From the NCBI GenBank assembly GCA_002696485.1, contig NZTP01000084.1, forward strand, positions 1 through 58,139: a stretch of DNA of 58,139 bases, given 5' to 3'. The stretch comes from Altibacter sp. (GTDB lineage Bacteria; Bacteroidota; Bacteroidia; Flavobacteriales; Flavobacteriaceae). The position numbers were made by a program, and so were the translations under genes. Shown piece by piece: positions 45,028-54,338 of the stretch; within the stretch, counting starts at the first letter, position 1; each line of letters opens with the position of its first letter. A model generated the notes under the pieces. It saw only the letters and a list, made by a program, of their open reading frames with translations, was not told where the DNA came from and ran no database searches.

Positions 45028-45462
45028 ATGCAACTAAGAAATTTACTAGAAACCAAGGGTTTTTACAGAATTCCTTTGAAAAAACTGAAATCGGGACACT
45101 ATTGCTTTCAAGTTAAGATCAACAAAAATGTGGGGGTCTTTATTTTGGACAGTGGTGCTTCAACCAGCTGTATTGGTTTTGAAAGCATTGAATACTTTCA
45201 GTTAAACAATGAAAAAAGTGATGTAACCGCAGCCGGAGCAGGTGCCGTAAATATGAAGACTGAAGTTGCACGCAACAATCACATTGCCATTGGCCTTTGG
45301 TCCACAAAGAAGGTAGATTTTGTATTGTTCGACCTTTCACATGTAAATGAAGCCTTGCGGCAAGTGGAAGAAGGGCCGGTTCACGGTATTATAGGAGCCG
45401 ATTTCCTAAAAGATGTAAGAGCCGTGATCGATTATGGCAGAAATTGCCTGTATGTCAAGTAG
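45028..45462 (+). CDS. Retropepsin-like aspartic protease
   Basis: A 144-residue protein of the clan AA fold. The catalytic motif is FILDSGASTSCI (Asp41), equivalent to DTGAS/DSGAS of retroviral-type proteases. A flap-like segment with ATAGA-type glycine-rich sequence follows, and HGIIGADFLKDVRAVIDY marks the conserved second half. As a single-domain protein it would act as a dimer. It lacks a signal peptide, so it is cytoplasmic. The start at 45028 is preferred because the open frame above runs back through the divergent tatD gene. The substrate is unknown. Confidence 0.82.
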   Translation: MQLRNLLETKGFYRIPLKKLKSGHYCFQVKINKNVGVFILDSGASTSCIGFESIEYFQLNNEKSDVTAAGAGAVNMKTEVARNNHIAIGLWSTKKVDFVLFDLSHVNEALRQVEEGPVHGIIGADFLKDVRAVIDYGRNCLYVK

Positions 45463-45536
45463 AAAAAGCGAAATATTAACAGTTTACTTTAAAAAAACTT
45501 GTTACTTTTAAATAGTACCTAACAACCTAACAAATT

Positions 45537-47555
45537 TTGATTAAATTCCTGGCTCTTCTCGTCATTAGCTTTTTATACCCTTATTTTGGGTATACTCAGG
45601 ATATTGGGTATTATCAAAAGGCCGCAGATACAGCACGCGATCCTCTTGTAAAGTTGGAAATGCTCGATTCGGTTATTATAAATTCCTTTCGCAGAAAGGA
45701 CGATGACAGTTTTGTACAATACAGTCTTGAGTATATTGATCTGGCAAAGGACCTAGACAGTATAGAACAGGCCGCCCGCAAGGCTATGAACCTACAGTTC
45801 ATTCTAACTAATAAAAAAAACAAACCCAAGAAGGCTGTTTCGGTTATCAATGGTGTTTTAGCGCACAAGTATAAGATCAAAGACAGTTTTTTGTTAGGGG
45901 GTTTGTATCTTAAAAGAGGAGGTGCCAACTACCGCATAGATCTTAAAGAAGCTATTGAAGATTATACCCTGGCCTTGGAAAATTTTTCTAAGGAAGGTGA
46001 TTCTATTTATGTTGCCGATGCGTACCTGTTTCGAGGACAGGCATATTCAAATTTGGGAAATTTTGTGCCGGCAGGTGAGAGCTATAGAAAAGCCTATGAT
46101 TATTACGAGGCGTTAAAGGATTATCCGTATATGGTACATGCGCAGCAAGGGATCATCACTATGTTCAGCATGAATGGATTCTATGAGAAAGCCCTTGAAG
46201 AGCGTGAAAAAATTATTAAGAAGTTACAGGACCTTAAACTCAACGATTATATTGCCTTAGAATATTACAATCAAGCTCTCGATTTTAAAAAGATGGGTGA
46301 GAAAGAGCTTCAGTTGGAATACCTCAACAAAGCTGTTGCCATTCTGGACCAATCTTCTTCCGAAGAACGAGACCTTCTTCAATCCATTTATGTTCATGCA
46401 AAATTGGTAGAATATTACTCCACCGAAAAAGACATCGAAAAGGCTACAGAACAAATGAAATTGTTGCAAAAATGGTTTGTAAATATTGATGATCTCAACA
46501 CACAGGTAAGTTTTTACGGAGCGTTGGCACATTATCATTTTGCGCTGGGCGATCTCGATACGGCGCTGAAATATGCGAAGTTAAAGCTGGCGGGCTCCAA
46601 ATCGTATAATTATATGGACGCCATCCTAGACTCCTACGGTCTGTTAGCCAAGATCTACGCTGAAAAGGGAGACTACAAGAAAAGCCTGGAAAGCAGGGAT
46701 GCATATACGTCTATAAGCGATTCCATTTACAATCGAAGTACTGCAAATGCTTTGGCCTATTACCAAACCTTGTATGAAACTGAAAAAAATGAAAAGGAAC
46801 TCGTTGAAAAGAACACAAACATACAACTACTGGAAAAAGACAACGAAGCCTTTAAAAAAGTGGTTGCCTTTTCCAGTTTGGCCGTTCTCTTGTTATTTGG
46901 GTTGATCTTGCTTTTTAGAAATCAGCAAAACTTGAAGAACAATAAAGACCTTCAAGAAAAATTTAGTCAAAAATTACTGGTCTCTCAGGAAGAAGAACGA
47001 AAAAGGATCTCTAAAGACTTGCACGATGGCCTTGGCCAGCGACTTCTCCTGCTTAAAAATAAAGTGATTTCCAATGGGGATGATGATACCAAGAAAATGG
47101 TCGACAGCGCCATTGATGAAGTTCGTACCATATCACGTGACCTTCATCCGTTCCAGCTTCAGGAGATGGGAATCACCAAAGCGATACAACACACACTTAC
47201 CCAAATCGATGAGAACACTACCCTATTTATCTCTTCGGAAATAGATAATATAGACGATCTGTTTACACCGGAGCAAGAAGTTAATATATACCGAATTGTT
47301 CAAGAGAGTTTGAACAATGTAATAAAGCATGCCAAAGCGGAAGCAAGTAAGGTTGCTATCAAGAAACTAACCAACAATATTGTAATCTCGATTCGTGATA
47401 ATGGCAAAGGCTTCGATTTTGCTGAAAAGTTTCAAGACACACGCTCGCTGGGATTAAAAACCTTGCTTGAGCGAACCAAATTCCTAAAGGGTCAAATGAA
47501 GGTACAATCCAAGATCAATGGAGGGACTACTTTAGAATTTCAATTTCCTGTATAA
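45537..47555 (+). CDS. TPR-containing sensor histidine kinase (NarX/DegS type)
   Basis: A 672-residue sensor. The TTG start at 45537 is chosen because it gives a proper signal peptide (MIKFLALLVISFLYPYFGYTQ); the first ATG lies about 40 codons inside. A periplasmic part (about 25-435) consists of TPR helices, with AYLFRGQAYSNLGNFVPAGESYRKAYDYYE a clear repeat. One membrane helix (442-460) follows. The kinase has a HisKA_3 domain with phospho-His496 in RISKDLHDGLGQR and an ATPase with IVQESLNNVIKHAKA, DNGKGF and GLKTLLERT. It is coupled by a one-base overlap to its response regulator. The signal it senses is unknown; TPRs suggest a protein partner. Confidence 0.9.
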   Translation: MIKFLALLVISFLYPYFGYTQDIGYYQKAADTARDPLVKLEMLDSVIINSFRRKDDDSFVQYSLEYIDLAKDLDSIEQAARKAMNLQFILTNKKNKPKKAVSVINGVLAHKYKIKDSFLLGGLYLKRGGANYRIDLKEAIEDYTLALENFSKEGDSIYVADAYLFRGQAYSNLGNFVPAGESYRKAYDYYEALKDYPYMVHAQQGIITMFSMNGFYEKALEEREKIIKKLQDLKLNDYIALEYYNQALDFKKMGEKELQLEYLNKAVAILDQSSSEERDLLQSIYVHAKLVEYYSTEKDIEKATEQMKLLQKWFVNIDDLNTQVSFYGALAHYHFALGDLDTALKYAKLKLAGSKSYNYMDAILDSYGLLAKIYAEKGDYKKSLESRDAYTSISDSIYNRSTANALAYYQTLYETEKNEKELVEKNTNIQLLEKDNEAFKKVVAFSSLAVLLLFGLILLFRNQQNLKNNKDLQEKFSQKLLVSQEEERKRISKDLHDGLGQRLLLLKNKVISNGDDDTKKMVDSAIDEVRTISRDLHPFQLQEMGITKAIQHTLTQIDENTTLFISSEIDNIDDLFTPEQEVNIYRIVQESLNNVIKHAKAEASKVAIKKLTNNIVISIRDNGKGFDFAEKFQDTRSLGLKTLLERTKFLKGQMKVQSKINGGTTLEFQFPV

Positions 47556-48187
47556 TGAAAAAAGACACCATTATTATTGCAGACGATCATCCGCTCTTAT
47601 TAAAGGGGCTGAATGATTTTTTGGTGGAAAAAAAGTACAACATCATAGGAAGTGGAAATAACGGTCGCGAAGCGTATAATCTAATCACTAAATTAAACCC
47701 TGACATTGCAATTTTAGACATTCAAATGCCCTTTATGTCGGGTTTAGAAATTGCGCAAAAATGTAAGACCAATTGCTTGGACACCAAGATCATTTTAATT
47801 ACACTTCACAAAGAGAAGGAATTGTATGAGCAAGCGCAAGACCTCAATATCTTTGGATATGTTCTTAAAGAGTTTGCTTTAGAAGAAATTGAGACATGCA
47901 TTAAAATGGTTTCTGAAGGTAATCCATTCTTTAGTCCTAAAATAAAAGAACTGCTGGGCGACAACAATGTAGAAAATGAAGCACTGAAAGACCTGACCCC
48001 TTCCGAAAAGAAAATATTAAAGCTTATTGCAAACGACAAAACCAATAAGGAGATCGCCTCCCTTCTTTTTATTTCGTATCGAACCGTCGAGAAACACCGA
48101 AGCAATATCATCTCAAAACTCGCTTTGGAACACAAGACCAACAGCCTTCTCATTTGGGCTAAAGAGCATCACGATAAGCTTATATAA
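47555..48187 (+). CDS. LuxR/NarL-family response regulator
   Basis: A 210-residue two-domain regulator. The receiver domain has the acidic pocket IIIADDHP, phospho-acceptor Asp55 in AILDIQMPFMSG, and a conserved Lys in FGYVLKEF. The C-terminal LuxR-type helix-turn-helix is LTPSEKKILKLIANDKTNKEIA ... YRTVEKHRSNIISKL (about 145-200). It is the cognate partner of the kinase whose gene it overlaps by one base. Its target promoters cannot be seen from this window. Confidence 0.94.
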   Translation: MKKDTIIIADDHPLLLKGLNDFLVEKKYNIIGSGNNGREAYNLITKLNPDIAILDIQMPFMSGLEIAQKCKTNCLDTKIILITLHKEKELYEQAQDLNIFGYVLKEFALEEIETCIKMVSEGNPFFSPKIKELLGDNNVENEALKDLTPSEKKILKLIANDKTNKEIASLLFISYRTVEKHRSNIISKLALEHKTNSLLIWAKEHHDKLI

Positions 48188-48266
48188 GTCTTGTTCTTCA
48201 ATTATTTATCCAATTTACGTGTTTACACGTATTTCAAATTTGTCAATAATTTCTCACTTTTACCCT

Positions 48267-48404
48267 ATGAAAGATTCGATGTTGATAAGCGAAGAAAAAC
48301 ATAAGAAGGACCGGGGCAAAAAAGTTGTTGTGGTGCTTCTGGTTATTTTCATCGTCGCCATCGTCTTACTAAACGTAATAAATTATTTTGTTTCTTATAA
48401 ATAA
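48267..48404 (+). CDS. Small single-helix membrane protein, 45 residues
   Basis: A short frame from ATG to TAA between the response regulator and a terminator. The first ~19 residues are charged (MKDSMLISEEKHKKDRGKK) and are followed by one strong membrane helix (VVVVLLVIFIVAIVLLNVI) and a short tail. The positive-inside rule puts its N-terminus in the cytoplasm. Its composition is typical of a real membrane peptide, and the terminator sits shortly after it. It has no recognised family, and its function is unknown; it could interact with the neighbouring sensor kinase. Confidence 0.55.
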   Translation: MKDSMLISEEKHKKDRGKKVVVVLLVIFIVAIVLLNVINYFVSYK

Positions 48405-48439
48405 GTTTTTGATTAGAATTTCAACTAACTAATCTAATG

Positions 48440-48471
48440 AAAAAACCCGGTGCAGTTGCATCGGGTTTTTT
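48440..48471. terminator. Bidirectional terminator
   Basis: CCCGGTGCA/TGCATCGGG with one G-U pair, flanked by A5-6 on the left and T6 on the right, so it can end transcription from both sides. It lies between the small membrane protein gene and the convergent sucB. Confidence 0.9.
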
Positions 48472-48491
48472 ATGTTTAAAAGGCTTATAAA

Positions 48492-49796
48492 CTACAGTTC
48501 CAAGGCTTTCTTTATGTCATTATTCATAAGCAGTTCTGTAGGATTCTCCAATGCTTCTTTTACAGCAACCAAGAATCCAACAGATTCTCTTCCATCGATA
48601 ATTCTATGATCGTAGGATAACGCAACGAACATCACTGGTGCAATGGCAATGGCGCCATCCCGCACCACGGCACGTTCTACAATGTTGTGCATCCCCAGGA
48701 TCCCCGATTGAGGCGGATTGATAATTGGGGTCGACAACATACTTCCAAAGACTCCACCGTTGGATATGGTGAAGGTCCCTCCCGTCATTTCATCAACAGT
48801 GATCTGTCCGTCTCGTGCACGTATTGCCAATCGTTTTACTTCGGCTTCGACACCTCTAAATGTTAGATTCTCTGCATTGCGAATTACCGGCACCATAAGA
48901 CCCTTTGGACCCGACACAGCAATAGAGATGTCCTTAAAATCATGTTTTATTTGGTAGTCACCATCGATCATGGAGTTAACATCCGGGTACAGGTCTAAAG
49001 CGCGAACTACCGCCAAGGTGAAAAAAGACATGAAGCCTAGGCTTACCCCGTGTTTTTCCTTGAATTTTTCCTTGTACTCTTCCCGAATTTCAAAAATAGC
49101 GCCCATGTCTACTTCATTGAAAGTAGTAAGCATGGCAGTCTCATTCTTAGCCGCCACCAATCGCTCCGCTACCTTACGGCGAAGCATGGATAATTTTTTG
49201 CGTTCTGTTCCGCGTCCTCCTGCGCCCGGTGTTCCCATGGACGGTGTGGCGTTTTCGGCATCGCTTTTAGTGATTCTTCCATCTCTGCCCGATCCTTTCA
49301 CGCTAGAGGCATCGATTCCTTTTTCAGAAAGTATCTTCTTGGCAGCAGGCGAGGGTGTACCTGTTGCATAACTCTTTGTATCCTGTGCCTGTGATTGCGT
49401 CGAGGATTTAGAAGGCGTTTCGGCTTTGGGTGCGGCCTTCTCTCCTGTATCCTTTTGCTTGGCATTCTGTTTATCCAGATCCGGGGCAGCATTTTCTCCA
49501 CCCGACTCATCACCCGGATTTTTATAGGTTTCTATATCTTCTTTTCCGTCTGGTCGCTCAGCTTCCGTGTCAATTAGGCAAACGACTTCACCCACGGCCA
49601 CGGCATCCCCTTCTTCCGCCTTTAGTGTAATAATTCCACTGGCTTCAGCCGGAAGTTCTAAGGTCGCCTTATCACTGTCTACTTCTGCAATGGCTTGGTC
49701 CTTTTCCACCCAATCACCATCGGCAACGAGCCACTGTGCTATTTCTACTTCGGTTATGGATTCTCCCGGAGACGGGACTTTCATTTCTAATGCCAT
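48492..49796 (-). CDS. sucB: Dihydrolipoyllysine succinyltransferase, E2 of 2-oxoglutarate dehydrogenase
   Basis: A 434-residue E2. The lipoyl domain (1-80) has the lipoyl-Lys in EVDSDKATLELPA. A charged Ala/Pro/Lys linker follows, then the peripheral-subunit-binding domain (TPSPAAKKILSEKGIDASSVKGSG). The catalytic domain carries the active-site SYDHRIIDGRE near the C-terminus. It transfers succinyl from the E1-bound thiamine adduct to CoA in the TCA cycle. It lies 33 bases after sucA, in the usual E1-E2 order; E3 is not in this window. Confidence 0.96.
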   Translation of the reverse strand: MALEMKVPSPGESITEVEIAQWLVADGDWVEKDQAIAEVDSDKATLELPAEASGIITLKAEEGDAVAVGEVVCLIDTEAERPDGKEDIETYKNPGDESGGENAAPDLDKQNAKQKDTGEKAAPKAETPSKSSTQSQAQDTKSYATGTPSPAAKKILSEKGIDASSVKGSGRDGRITKSDAENATPSMGTPGAGGRGTERKKLSMLRRKVAERLVAAKNETAMLTTFNEVDMGAIFEIREEYKEKFKEKHGVSLGFMSFFTLAVVRALDLYPDVNSMIDGDYQIKHDFKDISIAVSGPKGLMVPVIRNAENLTFRGVEAEVKRLAIRARDGQITVDEMTGGTFTISNGGVFGSMLSTPIINPPQSGILGMHNIVERAVVRDGAIAIAPVMFVALSYDHRIIDGRESVGFLVAVKEALENPTELLMNNDIKKALEL

Positions 49797-49829
49797 AATA
49801 TATCTATTTTCCTAATAGGAGTTTTTATT

Positions 49830-52580
49830 CTATTCTTCTTCGCGATTGAAAACACTTTCAATCACTTTAGAGTGACGCAATTTTGAACGTACACTGCTTC
49901 CTGAGGCAGGTGCTGCATACATTTTTCTACTACATACTCTAAAATTCTTGGCCTCTTCAAAATGCAGCAATATATGCGCATAGGCTCCCATATTTCTGGG
50001 TTCCTCCTGTGCCCATACCACATCTTGAGCATTCTTGTATTTTTTAATGATTTCCTTCATGCCCTCTGTTGGCAATGGAAACAATTGCTCCACCCGCACC
50101 AGTGCAACATCCATTCGATCTAATTCCTCTCTTTTTTCCAGAAGGTCGTAATAGAATTTACCTGTCACAAAAACCAATGAAGTAACCGATGCGACCTTTA
50201 CATTGGCATCATCAATAATCATTTGGAAAGACCCATTGGCCAATTCTTCTTTGGTGGAAACCACTTTGGGATGTCTTAGCAAACTCTTGGGCGTAAACAC
50301 AATAAGTGGTTTACGGTACTGTACTTTCATCTGTCTGCGCAGTAAGTGATACATGTTGGCAGGAGTTGTACAATCTGCTACAAACATATTATCCTTTGCA
50401 CATAATTGAAGATATCTTTCCATGCGTGCCGAGGAATGTTCGGCGCCTTGTCCTTCGTATCCGTGAGGCAATAACAACACCAATCCGTTTTGCAATTTCC
50501 ATTTGTCCTCAGCAGCCGAAATGTATTGGTCGATCATGATCTGTGCTCCATTGCTAAAGTCACCAAACTGTGCTTCCCACAGGGTGAGTGTCTTCGGACT
50601 TGCCATCGCATATCCGTAATCGAATCCAACAACGCCATATTCCGAAAGCAACGAATTGTAAATATAAAAGTCTCCTTGCGCGTCCTTCAACTCATTCAGC
50701 AATACTATTTCTTCTTCACTTTCCTCCACTTTAAGGACGGCGTGACGGTGTGAGAAGGTTCCCCTTTCTACATCCTGTCCACTCATGCGCACATCATAGC
50801 CTTCCTTTAAAAGGGTTCCGTAAGCCAAGAGTTCTCCCATGGCCCAATCCAGCTTATTGTCCTCAAAATACATCGTATGTCTCGCTTCAATAAGTTTGGA
50901 TATCTTCCGCAAGAATTTCTTATCCTTCGGCAGTTGGGTAATCACTTTAGCGATGTCGGTAAGGGTATCCAATTCTACTCGGGTATCGACCGCTTCCATC
51001 ATCGTGTCCTCTTCGGCATAGATATATCCCTGCCACTCATCCTGCATAAAGGCCGTGATCTCGGTCTTTTCTTCTTTTCTGGAATCTTCCAGGTTCTCTT
51101 CCAGTTTGTCCTTATACTCTTGTTCTAATTTTGCCGTATACCCTTCATCAATAAGACCTTCTTTAAATAACTTTTCGGCATAGATATCGCGCGGGTTATT
51201 GTGTTTGGCAATGGCCTTATAAAGTTTTGGTTGTGTAAATCTGGGCTCGTCTCCTTCATTGTGACCGTACTTTCGGTATCCCAACAAGTCGATGAATACA
51301 TCACGTCCAAATTCCATTCGGAAATCCAACGCGAACATCATGGCATGCACCACTGCCTCGGCATCGTCTGCGTTAACATGCAGTACGGGTGACAATGTAA
51401 CTTTTCCAACGTCGGTACAATAGGTAGAAGATCTCGCGTCCAAATAATTGGTAGTAAAACCAATTTGGTTATTTACCACAATATGAATTGTTCCTCCTGT
51501 CTTATACCCGTCCAACTGTGCCATTTGAATGATCTCATAGACCAATCCTTGTCCGGCAATGGCGGCATCTCCGTGCACTATAATTGGCAACACGGCCATC
51601 GGGTTGTCTTTATGGTGATCGTCCTGTTTTGCACGGGCGATCCCTTGAACGACTGCTCCTACCGTCTCCAAGTGAGAGGGGTTAGGTGCAATATTTAAGT
51701 TGATTTCCTTTCCCGAATGGCTCTTTCTTTTTGAAGTCCAACCCAAATGGTACTTTACATCACCGTCGAATATATCTTGAGCATAGTCCTTCCCGTCAAA
51801 TTCACTAAAGATGTTCTTGGCACTTTTACCGAAAATATTGGTCAAGGTACTAAGTCGGCCCCTGTGAGCCATCCCCATTACAAACTCTTCGACACCTTTC
51901 TCTGCCGCCCCCTCAATGAGCGCATCCAGCGCCGGAATCAAGCTTTCCCCACCTTCAAGTGAAAATCGCTTCTGCCCCACATATTTAGTATGTAAGAAGG
52001 TTTCAAAAGAAACGGCTTCATTTAATTTTTTAAGAATATGCTTTTTCTGTTCCGCTGTGAACTTGGGCTGATTATCGTTAACATTCAGCTTCTTTTGGAT
52101 CCATTCGATTTCTTCCGGTTTTCGAATGTACATATATTCAATCCCAATAGAATCACAGTAGATACTCTTTAAATGCCGAATAATCTCTTCTAAGGTGGCT
52201 TCACCAATCCCCAGAACTTCTCCCGCCTTAAAAGAGGTGTTTAGATCGCCTTGAGAAAGACCGAAATTCTCAATATCCAAGGTTGGCGTATATTTTCTAC
52301 GTTCCCGAACCGGATTGGTCTTGGTGAACAAATGCCCCCGGGTTCGATACCCGTCGATTAATTTAAGGACTTGAAATTCCTTAAGTACTTTTTGAGATCC
52401 GTCTGTACCCTCTTGCTCAATTCCCAAGGCTTCCAGAGAACCATTCTCGATGCCAAAATCGAACCCTTGAAAAAAGGCACGCCAACTAGGCTCGATACTG
52501 TCTGGAAATTGTAAATATTTATCGTAGAGTTCTGCGATATACGCCGGGTGAACCGCATTGAGAAATGAAAATCTATCCAT
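49830..52580 (-). CDS. sucA: 2-oxoglutarate dehydrogenase E1 component
   Basis: A 916-residue thiamine-diphosphate enzyme that decarboxylates 2-oxoglutarate and succinylates E2. It opens with FLNAVHPAYIAELYDKYLQFPDSI, the E1 N-terminal helix. RTRGHLFTKTNP, GMAHRGRLSTL, HGDAAIAGQG and VNNQIGFTT build the cofactor site, and HGYEGQGAEHSSARMERYLQL lies in the transketolase-like C-terminal half. First gene of the sucA-sucB operon. TACTTTTG at 52617-52624 on the minus strand fits a -7 element with a 31-base leader. Confidence 0.97.
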   Translation of the reverse strand: MDRFSFLNAVHPAYIAELYDKYLQFPDSIEPSWRAFFQGFDFGIENGSLEALGIEQEGTDGSQKVLKEFQVLKLIDGYRTRGHLFTKTNPVRERRKYTPTLDIENFGLSQGDLNTSFKAGEVLGIGEATLEEIIRHLKSIYCDSIGIEYMYIRKPEEIEWIQKKLNVNDNQPKFTAEQKKHILKKLNEAVSFETFLHTKYVGQKRFSLEGGESLIPALDALIEGAAEKGVEEFVMGMAHRGRLSTLTNIFGKSAKNIFSEFDGKDYAQDIFDGDVKYHLGWTSKRKSHSGKEINLNIAPNPSHLETVGAVVQGIARAKQDDHHKDNPMAVLPIIVHGDAAIAGQGLVYEIIQMAQLDGYKTGGTIHIVVNNQIGFTTNYLDARSSTYCTDVGKVTLSPVLHVNADDAEAVVHAMMFALDFRMEFGRDVFIDLLGYRKYGHNEGDEPRFTQPKLYKAIAKHNNPRDIYAEKLFKEGLIDEGYTAKLEQEYKDKLEENLEDSRKEEKTEITAFMQDEWQGYIYAEEDTMMEAVDTRVELDTLTDIAKVITQLPKDKKFLRKISKLIEARHTMYFEDNKLDWAMGELLAYGTLLKEGYDVRMSGQDVERGTFSHRHAVLKVEESEEEIVLLNELKDAQGDFYIYNSLLSEYGVVGFDYGYAMASPKTLTLWEAQFGDFSNGAQIMIDQYISAAEDKWKLQNGLVLLLPHGYEGQGAEHSSARMERYLQLCAKDNMFVADCTTPANMYHLLRRQMKVQYRKPLIVFTPKSLLRHPKVVSTKEELANGSFQMIIDDANVKVASVTSLVFVTGKFYYDLLEKREELDRMDVALVRVEQLFPLPTEGMKEIIKKYKNAQDVVWAQEEPRNMGAYAHILLHFEEAKNFRVCSRKMYAAPASGSSVRSKLRHSKVIESVFNREEE

Positions 52581-52616
52581 AATAGGAATAAAGTGGTCTT
52601 TTTACTAAAAACGTTA

Positions 52617-52624
52617 CAAAAGTA
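52617..52624 (-). promoter_or_regulatory. -7 promoter element for sucA-sucB
   Basis: On the minus strand TACTTTTG fits TAnnTTTG exactly, placed about 37 bases before the sucA ATG. No clear -33 TTG is found. Confidence 0.45.
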
Positions 52625-52692
52625 CAACAAATCCATAAACTACCTGATTGGAATGTATATATTTATAAGAGAAAAGTCTTAAATATTTCCTA

Positions 52693-53223
52693 ATGAAAAA
52701 TGCCTTTAAAACACCCCATCGAGGCGCGGTCCTTACTGTTTTAACCTTGCTTATTTGCTTGTCAATATCTGCACAAGACGCCCCACCTTCATTTTGGGCT
52801 AAGGTGCGTTATGGAGGAGGACTGGGACTTAGTGTAGGTAATGGTTTTTTTGGAGGAACACTTGCTCCCGGTGCAGTCTATGAATTCAACGAGCAACTAG
52901 CCATGGGGTTGGGAACATCTTTCACCTATAATTCGCAAAGGAACTTCTATAATTCCACTATTGTTGGCGGAAGTCTCATTGGACTGTACAATGTAATTCC
53001 GGAGATACAGCTATCGGCAGAATTTGAAATGCTGAATGTTTCACGCTCCTTCGAGGCCGGACTGGGATTGGAAAATGACCTGTATTGGTACCCTGCCTTG
53101 TTCACCGGCGCAGGATTTCGGACAGGTACTTTTACAGTAGGTATTCGGTATGATGTATTGTACGATGAAGAAAAAAGTATCTATATAAGCCCTTGGCTAC
53201 CCTTTGTAAGATTCTATTTTTAG
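52693..53223 (+). CDS. Small outer-membrane beta-barrel protein
   Basis: A 176-residue exported protein. The signal peptide (VLTLLICLSISAQ) is followed by a run of amphipathic strands (YGGGLGLSVGNGFFGGTLAPGAVYEF ... LAMGLGTSFTYN) ending PWLPFVRFYF, a barrel closing strand. It is divergent from sucA. As I recall, homologues in databases sometimes carry the name alpha-ketoglutarate decarboxylase; if so, that is probably carry-over from the neighbouring sucA, since nothing here resembles such an enzyme. Its 3' end overlaps the convergent gene by 4 bases. Confidence 0.75.
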   Translation: MKNAFKTPHRGAVLTVLTLLICLSISAQDAPPSFWAKVRYGGGLGLSVGNGFFGGTLAPGAVYEFNEQLAMGLGTSFTYNSQRNFYNSTIVGGSLIGLYNVIPEIQLSAEFEMLNVSRSFEAGLGLENDLYWYPALFTGAGFRTGTFTVGIRYDVLYDEEKSIYISPWLPFVRFYF

Positions 53224-54194
53224 ACGGTTCGTTGCATTAACCAATCGCCAAAAGCACGCAATGTTTGTTTTTTTTCTTCTGAAAGCTGAATAGTTTCGAG
53301 CACATCATACGCTTTGTTGGTATACATTTCTATTTCCTTCTGAATGGCTTCGGCCGCGCCGGAAACTTCAAAGATGCCTTTCACGGTCTCTATCTTGTCT
53401 GAAGGATCGGCAGGTGAAATACTGTATAAATGTTGCAAGGCCTCTGCTTCCGAAGGAATACTGCGCGAAACCGCCGTCAAGTATAAAAAAGTCTTTTTAT
53501 TGGTAATAATATCACCCCCGGACTGCTTTCCAAAGGTCTTTGGGTTTCCAAAGACATCCAAGTAGTCATCCTGTAGTTGAAAAGCGATCCCTAAATTGCG
53601 TCCAAATGCGTAGATGGAATCCCGGCAACTATCTGAGGCATTTGCAACTATGGCCCCCATCTTCATGGCGGCACCTAGCAACACCGCAGTTTTATAGTCG
53701 ATCATTTGAATGTATTCCGAAAGGGTAACGTCGTCTCTTGTTTCGAAGTCGACATCGTATTGCTGACCTTCACAAACCTCCAAAGCCGTCTTACTGAATA
53801 ATTTCGCCAATTCCCGAAAAAGAGGTGCTTCGTATTCTTCAAACAGTTGATACGCTAAGATCAACATGGCATCGCCGGAAAGGATACCGGTATTGAGGTC
53901 CCATCTCTCATGCACGGTTTGTTTACTTCTGCGCAACGGTGCATCGTCCATGATATCATCATGGATCAATGAAAAATTATGAAATAATTCAACGGCCAAA
54001 GCAGCATTCATGGCCTTGTTAAAATCGGTTCCGAAGAAATCACAGGTAAGCAATGTTAAAATGGGACGTAACCGTTTCCCACCCAAAGAAATTATATAGT
54101 GAATAGGTTCGTACAATTGCACGGGTTGCTTGATGGCAACAGACGCCTGTAATTGTTTTTCGAGCGCCTCACTGTATACTTTTAATACCTCCAT
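53220..54194 (-). CDS. Polyprenyl (trans-prenyl) diphosphate synthase
   Basis: A 324-residue isoprenyl synthase. The first Asp-rich motif is LIHDDIMDDAPLRR (Asp79-Asp83), with GGKRLRP before it; the second is FQLQDDYLDVFG. These bind Mg-diphosphate of the allylic substrate. The residue five positions before the first motif is Phe74. In this family a bulky aromatic there tends to stop elongation early, so a C15 or C20 product (FPP/GGPP, perhaps for carotenoids) is somewhat favoured over the long menaquinone side chain; this is inference. It stands alone on the minus strand. Confidence 0.9.
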   Translation of the reverse strand: MEVLKVYSEALEKQLQASVAIKQPVQLYEPIHYIISLGGKRLRPILTLLTCDFFGTDFNKAMNAALAVELFHNFSLIHDDIMDDAPLRRSKQTVHERWDLNTGILSGDAMLILAYQLFEEYEAPLFRELAKLFSKTALEVCEGQQYDVDFETRDDVTLSEYIQMIDYKTAVLLGAAMKMGAIVANASDSCRDSIYAFGRNLGIAFQLQDDYLDVFGNPKTFGKQSGGDIITNKKTFLYLTAVSRSIPSEAEALQHLYSISPADPSDKIETVKGIFEVSGAAEAIQKEIEMYTNKAYDVLETIQLSEEKKQTLRAFGDWLMQRTV

Positions 54195-54308
54195 TCAAAA
54201 AGAATATTTGCCGCTAAAATACGAGTTGAGGCCGAGAACAAACATAAATAATTGATAAAATGAACTAAAATATGCCACCGGATCTCATGTTAAATTATTG
54301 TAAAACTT

Positions 54309-54338
54309 TGGAAACTTTTATTGTTTTTATAGTTTCCA
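54309..54338 (+). promoter_or_regulatory. Probable TetR operator overlapping the efflux promoter
   Basis: A perfect 8-bp inverted repeat, TGGAAACT-N14-AGTTTCCA, spans 30 bases and is centred on the TTG of the promoter -33 element (54321-54323). It lies directly upstream of a TetR gene that heads the operon. Such a site would let the repressor block RNA polymerase, giving autoregulation. Confidence 0.65.
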
